Position numbers and translations under genes: made by a program | The notes under the pieces: model-generated | The model's input: the letters and a program-made list of their open reading frames with translations, nothing else | What the model was told of the DNA's origin: nothing | Database searches by the model: none | Origin: Mangifera indica | Taxonomy: Eukaryota > Streptophyta > Magnoliopsida > Sapindales > Anacardiaceae | Assembly: GCF_011075055.1 (NCBI RefSeq) | Contig: NC_058154.1 | Coordinates: forward strand, 5,877,501-5,941,500 | Direction: 5' to 3' | DNA: 64,000 nucleotides | Shown: piece after piece, positions 23,172 through 35,186 of the stretch | How positions within the stretch are numbered: position 1 is the first letter of the stretch | Layout: the number at the start of each line of letters is the position of its first letter

Positions 23172-24080
23172 AAAAAATAATTGTCTTGGGACTATAACGA
23201 AAGCACATAGACTAAAATTAACATTAAAGCATGGAATATTGGATTTCATTTATTTTTAATCAAGTACACTTGGTAATAGTTTTATAAAAATTAAAACCAT
23301 ATGATTAAAAATTAGTTAGGCTGGTAAAGATATAGAAATTTAGGGGGTGTAGAAAACTTTGTTATGATTCTAGGGGTTTAACGAAAATAATTAAAACCAA
23401 AATTTAAATATAAAAATGTTCTCACTCAAAACCCTCTAAACAAAATCCTAATTTTTTCAATAAAAAAATTAACCGAATTTAAGTTACATCCATGTATGTA
23501 TAAGAATGATTAGCGTCAAATTTCATTCATACGAAGATTATGTATTGTTTTTTGGTGTGTTGATTTGATTTTTAAGTTTAGGCTAAATTCCCTGAGCGTG
23601 TCTGATTGAAACCTAATATGTTTGACATGTGAGAAGAGGGTTTTTTGATAATTTACCATGTAAAGGACTTGTTGAGTTTACCATGCAAACGTGAGGGGGC
23701 CTTATGATAGTTTTCTATGTGCGGTGTGCGTGGGGTCAATTGATAGCATTGCAGCACATGACACTATAAGGTTTATGGATGTTTTATATTTAAGGATAAT
23801 TGATATCTTCCACCCTACGGGTGAAATGCATAGCATTCGTCAAATCTCGAGGGAAATATAAATTTTTGACATAATTTTGGTTTTTTAATTATTGAAGAAT
23901 TCACTTATTAAATTATATATCACCATTACAATGCTGTCTAAAATGCCGAATTAAGTTATTTTAATCGAATACAAAAGGCAATGAACATATACATAAGGTA
24001 ATACTATATATTACACTGGCGACAAATAGAAATTGGTGAGAATTAAGTCAATTATGACTTATAAAAGATTTGTTGGGTTT
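23172..24080. other. Intergenic DNA, nothing recognised
   Basis: AT-rich, no domain-bearing frame, no clear repeat. A GC-richer stretch at 23580-23760 (with GTGAGGGGGCCTTATGATAG) looks like transposon-derived low-copy sequence but has no partner in the window. Confidence 0.5.
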
Positions 24081-24609
24081 TATAACATCTCTAGTAGCTT
24101 GACCCATAATCAAAATATTATTTACTTTAAATGTACAGTTTATTATAATTTTTCTTTTAGTCTCATAAGCTATTTGGGCAGTATTATCTTAGCATCCCTA
24201 ATTGATATGTGATGCACATATAAATTCAACATTTTTTACGTGTTGTGTTGATATGAGATTTCCCTAAGGGCATCATATTCACACCCCCTTATAAGAGTTA
24301 ATATCTTTGCTAAAGTTTTCCCCACCATCGCTCAAGAGGATACGTTGAGTGGCTCTAATACTAATTGTAACATCATTGATCAAATAGTCTGACCTACTAT
24401 CAAGATATTATCCACTTTAAACATATAGTATATCATAGTTTTGCTTTTAAGCTTTTTAATCGAAAACGTGGTTTGACAAATTAAAGAGCTCGATACTATT
24501 TAATCATTTTTATCTTAGCATCTCTAAGTGATGAACGATGCACAAAAAAAAAAAAACCTAAAATCTCTCTCATATTTTGTTAATATGGCATTTATTAAGG
24601 GGTGTCACA
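24081..24609 (-). mobile_element. TRIM: miniature LTR retrotransposon (529 bp)
   Basis: Two direct repeats, 24081-24283 (203 bp) and 24366-24609 (244 bp), share a common block order (GCTTGACCCATAATCAAAATATT against TCTGACCTACTATCAAGATATT, then TTATCTTAGCATC). Between them are only 82 bases. Next to the right LTR the minus strand reads ATTAGTATTAGAGCC, a mutated tRNA-Met primer site; next to the left LTR it reads TAAGGGGG, a polypurine tract. LTRs begin TGTG and end GTTACA on the minus strand. No coding capacity, as expected for a TRIM, which must borrow proteins from other elements. No target duplication is visible. Confidence 0.8.
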
Positions 24610-24692
24610 ATTATTGAGCAAACATCTAGGTATTGACTCTAGGCAAAACCTTATCTATATAATCATAAGACCATAAAATGTCATCAACAAGA

Positions 24693-26708
24693 TGTAACAC
24701 CCATCTTTAGATATATATCCTTATTCAAAATATGACCTAAAGAGATATGCACAATTTGAACTTTTAACTACTTATAATGGAATTTAAAACATGATAATAA
24801 ATATTCATACATTTAATACGTGCAAAAAGGTATAACTGAAATGCCTTAATGCATAAATAATCAAAATACTCAGCTATTACAGCCCATATGTCAAAGCTCT
24901 GAAATAATAATCCCAAATACTCAATTATGCATAACAAAGGATATAAGCTCAAACTACATCATAAACTCTAAAATATGACATAAACAACCTTTCGCCTCAT
25001 GCAACGACCTAAGTTGGACCACTAGTTCCCCCACATGTCTCACTACTCACCTTTACATATAAAACCACATAAAGGAATATGAGTGGAAAACACTCTATAA
25101 GTAAGTGACTTCTCAATAACTTGCACACAACATATCTTATAATGCTTGTGTTCCAACACTAAGTCACTATATGGTTATTCAAATGTTTTCTAACATCCTT
25201 ATATGCCTATATGTCTCTTGTTGACACCTTTGTACCCTTAATACATAGGCAACATCATTCCGGATGACTATGACCTAAGTTGAACTCAATATATCTTATG
25301 CCCTTGTGAAAACAAATAACATCTCATATGTTAACTAACTTTATGTCTTACGTACAATATCAATTGGACTATAAGGTTAATTAGCTATGATACCTTGGTC
25401 ACATGAGAAAACTAGATCCAATCTCTCTCTTACCACATATATATAGCTATGGGACTACTAACTAGATTACTAGCTTAGGATGACCTTTACCACACACATG
25501 TATGTGATGCATCTCGTTGATCATATGAGGAATTAACCAATGTCATTATCCCTTACCATGCACACCTAAACAAAAATAAGTGGCTAATACACCTTGGCAC
25601 TAAGTCTATCATAAATCTCATATTTCATGGGCATTTATCTTTTGTATAACCCTATTGTTTTCACATATATCACCACTTTTACATATAGTTAGTGCCTATT
25701 TAGATGTACATCATTTTTCTTAAATTCTTTATTTTTTTATTGGAATCTACCTCAGTTAGGCTTTGTGTCATCTTTCATAAGTCATCCACATTTGTTTGGT
25801 TAACTATCTTAATCTTGCCTTTTACAAACCTTTTTGAGTCAACTCCCCACTTTAGCACACAATATAAGAGCAAAACTATCTTTCTGCACTATATGAACGG
25901 GCTTCACTAGCCTTTGCTCATTGTTCATTTTAGTAAGCCCATGAGTAGGCATACATCTTATTGTGAATGGGCATTCACCCTTCTGTTGACTAATTACCTA
26001 ATAATGTTTGACTAACATTTGTTAAGTCTTTAACACTTGTTTTTCTTCTAAGCTCATCATTTGTCTTACAATGGCATGAACGAACATTCATCCCATAACA
26101 AATGGTCGTTCATGTCTTACCCTAAGAACGAAGGTGTTTTGCATGAACAAAGAGTTCTTTTTCTTTCTAAGAGATGAATAAGCATCCATACAATCATGAA
26201 TGAGCATTCATCATCATTTGGAATTTGTGCACTCTACTGGTTGCTATGTTTTCCAACCAATACAACTATAATTTCTGATTCCCAACACATTAAAATAGCC
26301 TCTATCAATCCTATTTACATTCTTAAGTATTATAATCCATGAAAACATGCCATCAATCACATATCATACATTAACTTTAATAAATCATATCCAACCATCA
26401 CAAGAATGTGCCTACACAACTAATCATGCTAATTTGGTGATTATCAATACAATAACTAATATTAAAGCTTTTACTCTTCAGCATATCATGCTTTTATCAT
26501 ATAAATACTCATGAATCACAACCACAACAACAAACATTCTCAAAATCATAAAAGCAAGGGTGGAAGAAGACAACTATTTACTTGCCCTGTAAAGCTCTTA
26601 TTACTTTTCACATAGCCGATGAAAAATCGTTGATCTAATCTCCCCTTAGTGCCCTCTAATTGAACACAAATATCTCTTTCATAGCTATTTGGCTCTAGTT
26701 TTTAAAAA
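24693..26708 (-). repeat. Gypsy LTR, cut by copia C
   Basis: Plus-strand edge TGTAACACCC is the common end of plant gypsy LTRs. The block at 25010-25200, with the reverse complement of ACTCACCTTTACATATAA next to a splice-like CACTCATAT motif, matches 16530-16620 on the other strand. The segment from 25900 to 26220 contains several GAACGAACATTCAT-like words in alternating orientation. The right end is lost at the copia C insertion. No primer site or coding region is attached, so it is a solo or broken LTR. Confidence 0.6.
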
Positions 26709-27695
26709 TATTAAACACTCTTGTAATAGCTAATGTGAACCTAGAGGGAAGTAAGTAGGTTCTTAACAAAAAATTAAATGGTACATTATAACAAATTTCA
26801 GAGCAAACTTTACAAACCACATAATCGAAACACCAACAATAAATTCAACAGTAATAAACTTTAAAACAGAAATAAACAACAACAACAACAGAAATAAATA
26901 ACAAGGAGAAATAAATTAGAGTAGTAGCAATAATTAACAATATTAACAACCATAACTACAACAATAAATAACAGTAATAATAGACAATATTTAAGGAGTT
27001 TGAGTTGTAGAAATGCTTATTTAGAGTAGTTCGGAGTTTTCTCTTACAAGCCCCCTACGTCTACTTCTACAAGCAAACTGTATTAGAGTTTCACTATCTC
27101 TTGAAGAATTTTCTATAGGTAGTATATTCGGGATTTTGCCTACTACACTAGTTGATATAGGATTGTGCTCACAATGTTTAATTAAAATATATAAAAGTAT
27201 TAATGCCTCTTTAAGGCTGTAAATACAAATTTAAGTGCCTAAAACTCTCAATGAATAAAAGTTTGAAGCTCAACGAGAGTTACAGAGAAATCAGAGTAAT
27301 AATATTTTTTTTTCAGCTTCTTTAGATTTTTCTTCTCTTTTCTCATTCACTTTTGCTCTTTAATTTGAAACCAATTTATAGAGCTATTTGATTTTTGTTA
27401 GGTTGAATTTCCATCGATAGTTGTATGAAAAAATTCAACGAAGAAAAAAGACCTCGATTAAACTTGCAACGGATAGGTTTAAATGCTTCAATGGATAACT
27501 TTTAGCATGGCTGACAAAATCGTGTCACAGGTGGCTTGCTTTATTTCTATGTTTAAAAAACAATCTAGAAGCTTAAATGGGTATATGTCGACTTGCGCAC
27601 AATCTAAAAGGAAAATATAATACAAAGTGAGAAATTTAAAAATAAATCATAGTTACTTCCCTTCACTTTTAGCCACAAAAATATTTCTTTTACTA
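26709..27695 (-). repeat. 3' LTR of copia C (partly deleted)
   Basis: Aligns with 35187-36075, from TATTAAACA and TGTAATAGCTAATGTGAACC through the AACAACAACAACAACAG simple repeat (26878-26895) to the AACAATCTAGAAGCTTAA block near 27570. The rest of the 5' LTR (36080-36957) is missing here. Two purine tracts on the minus strand, at about 27697-27712 and 27841-27857 (AAAAAGGGGGAGAGAT), both look like polypurine tracts, so the exact LTR start is uncertain. Confidence 0.7.
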
Positions 27696-27840
27696 ATTTT
27701 CCCCTCTTTTTGTTAGTAATCAAAAAAATTGACATCAGAATTAACAGTAAACAACAAACTCATATAATAATCAAATAAAAGCATTAGTAGGCAATACCAA
27801 ACTTATATATTGCTTTTAAATTTAATAAGTTATTAGCCCA

Positions 27841-27857
27841 ATCTCTCCCCCTTTTTG
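27841..27857 (-). other. Polypurine tract-like site of copia C
   Basis: AACAAAAAGGGGGAGAGAT on the minus strand, the form usual for this group of Ty1/copia elements. A second candidate, ACAAAAAGAGGGGAAAA, lies nearer the LTR at 27697-27712. Confidence 0.5.
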
Positions 27858-28559
27858 TTATAAATTTAAAAAATAAAATTTGACAAAGTTTTCTCGATTT
27901 TTCGAATATCCCAAAATGATAAATAAAAGAAACACACTCCCATTATCAATTGACATCAATCGACCAGTTGCATAATATTAGCATCAATAATAAAGCTAAT
28001 CCACACTATCCATAATATCATTACGAGGAATCAAGTCATAAAAGCATTAACAACAATTAGTCATATCCATAGTATGAATTAGACAATAGCAGCATAAACC
28101 ACAACTTTCAATATCTATATAAACAAGTACAGACAGCAGCATGCAACACCAATATCAATATCAATATATAAGTAATAAGTGTCAACATCAAAACATAGCA
28201 AAAATAAAATAAAATAAGAAACCAAGATTATGAAATGCATGATCACAAATGATGATGCATCCAATCACAAACTTCTTGTTGAAAATTCTAATGATCCCCT
28301 CTTAAGCGTTATTGTTCAAGCATGATGTGATCTTACCTTTCATGAATGGCATATAGATGAAGATGGAAAGCCTAAAATCCTTCGCTCATGAAGTTCGTCA
28401 TATTAGCATATTGAGTTTGGAATGAGTTTATCATTTCTTCACCTCCTATTTTGGGTTGTCTTTCAATCTGAGAACTCAATCCTGAAAGATTGCGGGGTGG
28501 TGGAGGAACTTAATACTTAGAAGGAATTTTTTCTTCTTCATCGTCAATAATTCTTTGAT

Positions 28560-29179
28560 ACCTTAGATGGTAAACTCTAAATCGATAGCCTCATTAATCA
28601 GTTTGTTCGATCAATTCCATTTTTATCAAAGATTGAGTTGGAAAGAGGTCTGGCTCTTTGAATTGTATAAGGTAATTTGGATCTTCTTTTGCTAGGTTTA
28701 ATCCAAATTTTCTTGCAATGAAGAATACGATCATGCCAAATTGAATTGCATGATCATCATGTTTAATAAGGTATAATCAATGGATAAACCAATGAACAAT
28801 ATCAACTTGAATTCCGTATTGAGTAACAAACATCAATTGTAAGTCATGAATTGAGATAAATCCATTCGAGTCTGTTTGGGCATTTAGAGTATAGGTAATT
28901 ATCCTATGAAGTACCCCATAGACTGGATTATCTAACTTTCTAGACTTAGACATATGTGAATCATAAACTTTTCAACCTTCTAACTCATTCTAAGCTACAG
29001 AATGATTAAAGTTTTTTGGAGCACCCATTATTCCATCACAATCACCTTCCAACCATTCATCAAGCATTTCTGGAGTAACAGTAAAATCATGTCCATGCAA
29101 TCTGAATTTCATAGTGAAATCCACAATATGATGTTTAACATCCATTCCTACTTTCAAAGAACTGTAAAACTCGTAAACC

Positions 29180-29223
<44 letters not shown>

Positions 29224-29440
29224 AGTCTTATAAAAAATAGATTTCTCCATTTCATCTTATTTACAATCTCCATAAACTGATTAGTAATACCAATTTCCTA
29301 TAAAATTGGCAAGAACATACACCTTCCCACAAAAACTTTTCTATTTCTTATTTTAGTTAAGCAAGCCCTTTATTCATCACTTCCAACAAGAATATTGTAA
29401 TATGATCAGAGATTATCTCTAGTTCTTAGAGCCATGAAGA
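28560..29440 (-). pseudogene. Extra ORF between copia C pol and its 3' LTR (plant transposon-associated domain)
   Basis: A decayed reading frame on the same strand as pol but downstream of RNase H, where Ty1/copia normally has nothing. It reads through ESKVGMD-like, FRLHGHDFTVTPEMLDEWLEG, YGVLHRIITYTLNAQTDS and FFIARKFGLNL segments, with stops mainly at former Trp codons and a TA microsatellite inside (29181-29222). The VYEFYSSLK motif resembles the V-x-EFY-x-x-L motif of the domain annotated in plants as 'putative plant transposon protein' or Athila-type ORF1. Function unknown. In position it corresponds to the env-like ORF of some plant copia elements, but no transmembrane segment is seen. 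Assignment is from memory of the family. Confidence 0.55.
29181..29222. repeat. (TA)n microsatellite
   Basis: About 42 bases of TA, inserted in the decayed extra ORF of copia C. Confidence 0.9.
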
Positions 29441-29444
29441 TGAA

Positions 29445-30403
29445 TCACAATATTAATGACTTGAAATTTTTTCGTAGATACAAATTTGTAAGAATCAAGA
29501 TAAATCCGAGAGTAAACCATAAGAACTTATCAACAAGAATTTTTCGTGAAGAAATGCTATATGGTGTGAGTATGCTATGAGTGTTGTCCTTGTGAGAAGT
29601 TTTGAAAAAAAAATGAAGCACAATGGAGCAAACTGGAGCAAAATGAAGTAAGGCAAAACAAAGAAGAAAGTGTATGTTGGTAAGGCAAATGAAAAAAAAA
29701 TTAGGTAAAAGTAATAAAACATGTAATGACAAGGCAAATATATAGTAAAATAAGGTAGGTAAAAGTGATAAAGCATGTGACACAAAAAGAAAAAAAAAAT
29801 TATATATTTTTTCAATTATATGGACACATTGTCACGAGTGGCATGATTTCTATGCTCACTGTGACACATGTGATCTAAATAAAATAAAAAAATAATATAT
29901 AACATGCAAATACAAATTCATGTAATATTTTAAGTATTTAGATCAGATTTAGCTTATTGTGCCGAAAATCCCCTTTTAACTTATGCATTTTTCAAAAATA
30001 AGTATAAGTGATTTTTGTTAGTGCAGAAAAAAAAATTGAAGCCTTTCTAGATCAAGGTTTTCAACAATTGTAACAAAAATAGTAAAATATATATACTGTA
30101 TTCAACAAAATACAGATTGTTCTCAGCAAAAAAATATATTTATCAAAATATTGTAAAATGTATGAAATTTGAATAATTTGATCGAATCAAGAACATTTGA
30201 TATAATTCGAGATTTGATCAACTTTGAACACAAGTTCAAATTGATTTGATTCGAATTCATATTATGCATCTATGCTATATGAATGGAAGTGCATTTTCAA
30301 ATGATCACAAATCATCCACATTCATCTTAACAAGTACAAATATCACATAATCAATATCATCATCAAATAAGATATCACTGTCACAAATTTATATGAATAA
30401 GAA
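29445..30403. other. Non-coding internal part of copia C
   Basis: AT-rich sequence between the extra ORF and the end of pol. Overlapping minus-strand open frames at 29445-29815 are hydrophobic Leu/Phe/Tyr low complexity from an A-rich strand and are not considered genes. Confidence 0.6.
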
Positions 30404-30405
30404 CA

Positions 30406-31268
30406 TTAAACACTTACTTGATTTGCGTTAATCATACCAGACTCTCTTTGAATAGAGCAAAAATGATCCTTATCAAGAGGCTTAGTAAAAATATCAGTAA
30501 GTTGATTGTTAGTATCAATAAATTCAATCCGAATATCACTTTTACTGATATAATCACGCAAAAAATGATGTCTAATACCTATATGCTTTGTCTTAGAATG
30601 CAAGATATGATTTTTGGAAAGTGGAATAACACTTGTATTGTCACAAAATATTGAGATGTTTTTCATTTCAAAACCAAAATCTATAAGTTGTTGTTTTATC
30701 CATAAGAGTTGTGCACAATAACTAGTCGCGGAAACGTATTCAGCTTCCATAGTAGATGTTGCCATTGAATTTTGTTTCTTTGAAAACCAAGAGACAAACA
30801 TGTTACCTAAAAAATCACAAGTGCCATTTGTGCTTTTCCTATCTATTTGACATCCTCTTAAATCGGCATCTGAAAATGCTCGTAATTCAAATAAGGATCC
30901 CTTACAGTACCATAAACCAACATGTTGGCTTCCTTTAAGGTACCTCATGATTCGTTTCACTGCATTTAAATGTGATTCCTTAGGATTCGCTTGAAAACAT
31001 GTACACATGCATACACTAAACATGATGTAGTTAAATATAACTATACACTTATCATGCTTTTATATGTTTTGATTTCAACACTTTTACCTCTTTTATCTGT
31101 ATCTAATTTTAGAGAAGTGCTTATGGGAATAGGTTGCTTTTTGGCATCTTGCATGTTAAATCTTTTGAGAAGGTTTTTGACATATTTAGCTTGATTAAGC
31201 AAAATCTCTTCCTTTGTTTGTTTGATTTGAAGTCCTAGGAAATAATTAAGCTCTTCTATCATGCTCAT
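30406..31268 (-). pseudogene. Copia C RNase H and RT C-terminus
   Basis: The longest retroelement frame in the window. 30406-31023 covers the RT-RNase H connection (HLNAVKRIMRYLKGS) and RNase H with all main acidic positions visible: FSDADLRG, TMEAEYVSA, and FCDNTSVIPLSKN. It ends with FTKPLDKDHFCSIQ, the usual end of copia pol. 31041-31268 gives the RT palm/thumb segment ELNYFLGLQIKQ and the NQAKYVKNLLKRF block. The two frames are separated by a frameshift. RNase H would degrade the RNA strand during reverse transcription; here the enzyme lacks an intact RT upstream. Confidence 0.9.
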
Positions 31269-31920
31269 TTCAAATTCACTCTATATCATCTTAGAAAACT
31301 CTCCACAAAGAGACTCATTAGTAGCACCAAAGATGATGTCGTCAACATAAATTTGAACAATCAAAATGTCTTGTATATGTCTTTTTGTAAAGAAGACGGT
31401 ATCCACCTATCCTTTTGAAAAACCATTTTCAATTAAGAAAAGACTTAATCTTTCATACCAAGCTATTAGAGCTTACTTTAAACCATATAAAGCTTTCTTT
31501 AATCTAAACACATGATTTGGAAATTTATGATTTTCAAAACTAGGAGGTTGCTCAACATAAACCTTTTCTTGAATAAAACCATTTAAAAAAGCATTTTTAA
31601 CATCCATTTGAAATAATTTGAAATCAAAATGATATGCATATCCAAACAACATCTTAATTGCTTCTAGTCTAGCTACGAGTGCACAAGTTTCATCAAAGTT
31701 AATACCTTCTACTTGAGAGTACCTTTGAGCAACTAGTCTCGTCTTGTTTCGAATAACAATGTTAAACTTATCCATCTTGTTTTAGTAGAACCATTTTGTG
31801 TCGATAATGAGATGATTCATTGACTTTGGAACTAGTTTCCAAACATTGCTTCTCTCAAATTGGTCTAACTCTTCTTGCACTGCAAGCATCCAACTTTCAT
31901 CTTTACGAGCTTCCTCTACC
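31269..31920 (-). pseudogene. Copia C reverse transcriptase, N-terminal half
   Basis: Minus strand: 31473-31775 encodes KTRLVAQRYSQVEGINFDET and QMDVKNAFLNG, which holds the first catalytic Asp. The YVDDI catalytic box is at 31335-31349 in a different frame, so at least one frameshift separates the two halves. The stop at about 31472 sits where a Trp/Gln codon is expected after YGLK. It is recognisable copia RT but cannot yield one polypeptide. Confidence 0.85.
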
Positions 31921-33120
31921 TTCTTAGGCTCCATTTGTTACAAGAATGTCATAAATTGGCATATGTTTCTCAATGAAGCTCTAGTTTTTACTCCTTAGGT
32001 AAGGTCCTTAATAATCCTTTCTTCTTTCACTTCACCCTTCACCCTTCACCTTTGGATAGAGATTTCTCTTTGTTGTTCTTGAGGTTGCATGGGTTCATCC
32101 TTTTGGTCTTCAACCTCAACTTGATGATCTTCTTTCTCTTTTTTTGGTTGAGATGAGTCATTGATTCTTCCATGAGTTTAATGGCTTCATCTTCATTTTT
32201 ATTATCTACACACTTAGGAGATTCATCAAATACCACATGGGTAGATTCTTCAACTAAGAGAGTTTTCTTGTTGAAGATTCTATATACTTTGGATGAGGAA
32301 AAGTAACTTAAGAAAAGTGTTTCATTCAATTTGGCATCAAATTTTCCTAAGTTATCCTTACCATTATCTAACATAAAATATTTGCACCTAAAGAGATGAA
32401 AATATGCAATATTAGGCTTTTTTCCTTTAAATAACTCATAAGGAGTTTTCTTGAGAATTGACCTAATCATAGCCTTATTTATAATGTAATATGATGTATT
32501 AATGGCTGCACCCAAAAATATTTAGGCAAATTATTTTCATATAACATGGTCCTAGTTATTTCTTCAAGTGTCTTATTTCTTCTTTCAATAACTCCATTTT
32601 GTTGAAAGGTCCTAAGTGCTAAAAAGTTGAGTTCAATGTTATGTTCATTACAAAACATTTCAAAATCTAAATTCTCAAACTTTTTTTCCATGATTACTTC
32701 TAATGCATGCAATTACATAACCTACTTAGTTTTAGAATTTCCTAATAAGTGGTACAAATGAATAGAATGCATCACTTTTATTTGCAAGAAGCAAAACCCA
32801 AGTAAATCTTGAAAAATCATCAACAATTACAAAACAATAATGTTTTTCCACTTAAGCTTGTGGTTTTAGATGGTCCATACAAATCCATATGTAAAAGTTG
32901 AAGGGGTTTCAAAAGTTGAAACACAATCTTTAGACTTAAAACTAATTCTTGTTTATTTGCCTTTCATGTAAGCATCACACACATAGTCCTTTTTGAAAAT
33001 TAATTTTGGCAAACCTTTTACTAGGTTTCTTTTTGAAAGCTTTTAAAGAACGTCAATACTTGTATATCCTAACCTTCTATGTCATAGCCATATGTCCTCC
33101 TCTTTGGTTGACATGAGACA
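31921..33120 (-). pseudogene. Copia C integrase
   Basis: From right to left on the coding strand: the GAG-pre-integrase zinc region starts near 33110 (DIWL then a stop in place of Trp, then HRRLGYTS). The C-terminal part of the catalytic core is at 32479-32712, with FQQNGVIERRN carrying the catalytic Glu. The post-core domain is at 32039-32515 (PYELFKGKKPN, FLSYFSSSKVYRIFN), overlapping in another frame. Several frameshifts and stops. Confidence 0.85.
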
Positions 33121-33480
33121 TAGGCCTCTAGATGCAATGTCATACAAGTCTATAATATACACATTTGAATACCTCTGGCCAATGAATGTAATTGTATTTG
33201 TGCTAACATCAACAATTTCACAACATAAAGAGTAAAAACTAATCTTGAAGCCCTTGTTACACAATTGACTTATATTAAGTAAATTATGCCTAAGACCTTC
33301 AATAAGTAGAACATCATTTATTGAAAAAGAAGAGTTACCTATGATGTCGAAAGTTTTCTCCAAAATTGACATTAACTCTTTCTTTAGCCTTCAAAGAAGA
33401 GAATAAACTCTTATCTCCCGTCACATGTCTTGAGCATCCACTATCTAAATACCACTTGCTAGAGGACCTCAAAGAAAATT
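33082..33480 (-). pseudogene. Copia C aspartic protease
   Basis: The active-site stretch DSGCSRH is intact at 33425-33445 (WYLDSGCSRHVTG), followed after a frame change by LIEGLRHNLLNISQLCNKGF at 33082-33372, the conserved end of copia proteases. It would cut the Gag-Pol polyprotein. The frame continues into the pre-integrase region. Confidence 0.85.
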
Positions 33481-33507
33481 GTAAGTAAGCCTACAAGATA
33501 AATTCAT

Positions 33508-35115
33508 CTATTTACTTTTTGTTATCCAAATAGTTTTGGGTCCAACAACATTAGTTTTAAGTGTCCCATTAGGAACCCAAACTTTTTTAATTTTGAAAGG
33601 TTTACCATTCCTAATTGGACAATGTCTAATAGTATGGCCAATGAATGAATAAAATTCGCATTTCATATATAATGCATGAGATTTCTTTAAAAGCCTATAT
33701 GTGTTTGAAAAAGGGTTACTTTTATTATACCCTAATCCTTTCTTATTAAGACCATTTCTTTGAGATGCAAATATCTCATCAAACCTCTTAGTACTTATTT
33801 TAAATTTTTTGAATAATTTATTCGAACTAGATACCTTTTTCTTTGATTCTTCATGTTCCTCTTTCATGCATGTTAATTCTTTTTGTCATGAATCCTTTTC
33901 ATTTCGAACAATGTCATATTTCTTAGTCAACTTATCATGATCATATAGAAGTATATCATATTCCTTTTTAATGCAAATTTTTTTTTTTAATGATTTATAT
34001 TTTTCTTCTATGTTTTCATACTTATCCATCAAATTTTCAAATGCATATTGTAATTCATGCAAAGAGTATGAGTTTAAATCATTTACCTCATCCTCTGAAT
34101 CACTCTTGGCCATGAAACATATGTTGGCCTTATCTCCCTCCGACTTACTTTCATCACTTGAGTCATTGCTTCCACTACAAGTGGCGACAAACACTTTTTT
34201 CTTGAATCTCTTCTTCTTTTTATCCTTTTTCTTCTTTCTCAGAGGATAATCTTGTTAAATATGGCCTAGTTTCTTACATTTATAACATATTATCTCATTG
34301 TTGCCCTTTTTGCCCTCTTCCTTTGTTCCTTTTGTCTAGCAAACCCTTTTCATTTGTTACTCTTTGATCTTGATAGAAATTTGCTAAACTTTCTAGCCAA
34401 GAGACTCACATCATCTTCATCCATGGAAGAATTTCCTTCCTCTTCCTTTTCATCCATAACCTTCAATGTAATATTTCTTTTAGCCTTAAGTTCTTCTTCC
34501 CTTGGTTTTCTTATCATTTCATAGGTAAGAAGACTTCTTATGAGTTCATTCATTTCTATCTTGCTAAGATTTTTGGACTCTTCAATAGCCGTTAACGTCA
34601 TGGTCTATGAATCCGATAATGATCTCAAAATCTTCTTTACCAATTCGATCATCTCAAACCTCTTTTTAAGCCCTTTATGTTATATTTTCTCTAGACTTCA
34701 TTTCAAATAACTTATATCCCCAAAAGAGAAGCTTGATCTTTGATTCTTTAACTTGACTTGTTCCTTCATGTGTGGTTTGGAGTATAGTCCAAACTTTCTT
34801 AGCAGACTCATAAGTCGATATCCTATTAAATTCTATACAGTCAAGATCACAAAACAAGATGTTAATAGCTTTAGCATTTAAGCTCATCATTTTTTAATCC
34901 TTATCATTAAAATCCATTTCATTTTTAGGTTCATTAGTCCTAGGGTCTATTGGCATTAAATCACCACGTTCAATAATTCTCCATAATTTAAAGTCAATAA
35001 GCCTAACATGAAGCCTTATTCTAATTTTTCATTGGGTATTATTTGTTCCACAAAATAAGGGAGACCTAGTACTACGTTGCCTTTCAGAAAAAATAAGAGT
35101 AGGTGTATTAGCCAT
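33508..35115 (-). pseudogene. Copia C gag, with two degenerate zinc knuckles
   Basis: Start ATG at 35115 (MANTPTL). 34675-34890 and 34350-34601 hold the UBN2-type capsid sequence (ESAKKVWTILQTTHEGTSQVKESKI; LARKFSKFL). A first knuckle at about 34250-34285 reads C-Y-K-C-K-K-L-G-H with the last Cys changed to Tyr. A coiled-coil spacer follows (33886-34194, Lys/Glu-rich), then a second knuckle at about 33600-33670, C-E-F-Y...GH...C, with the second Cys changed to Tyr, and the WVPNGT linker before protease. Both knuckles have lost a zinc ligand. Stops break the frame several times. Confidence 0.85.
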
Positions 35116-35169
35116 TAAGAAATATGATCGTTTCTATAAAAATCTTTAGATTTTAATAAAATTATATTC

Positions 35170-35185
35170 CAAACTCTTATACCAA
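35170..35185 (-). other. tRNA primer binding site of copia C
   Basis: Minus strand TGGTATAAGAGTTTGG, next to the inner end of the 5' LTR; similar to the tRNA-Met complement TGGTATCAGAGC with two changes. Confidence 0.7.
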
Positions 35186-35186
35186 T

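Noticed and set aside
29445..29815. Two overlapping hydrophobic minus-strand frames of more than 100 residues
   Set aside because: Leu/Phe/Tyr-rich translation of an A-rich strand, no membrane-protein family match, inside the copia C non-coding region.
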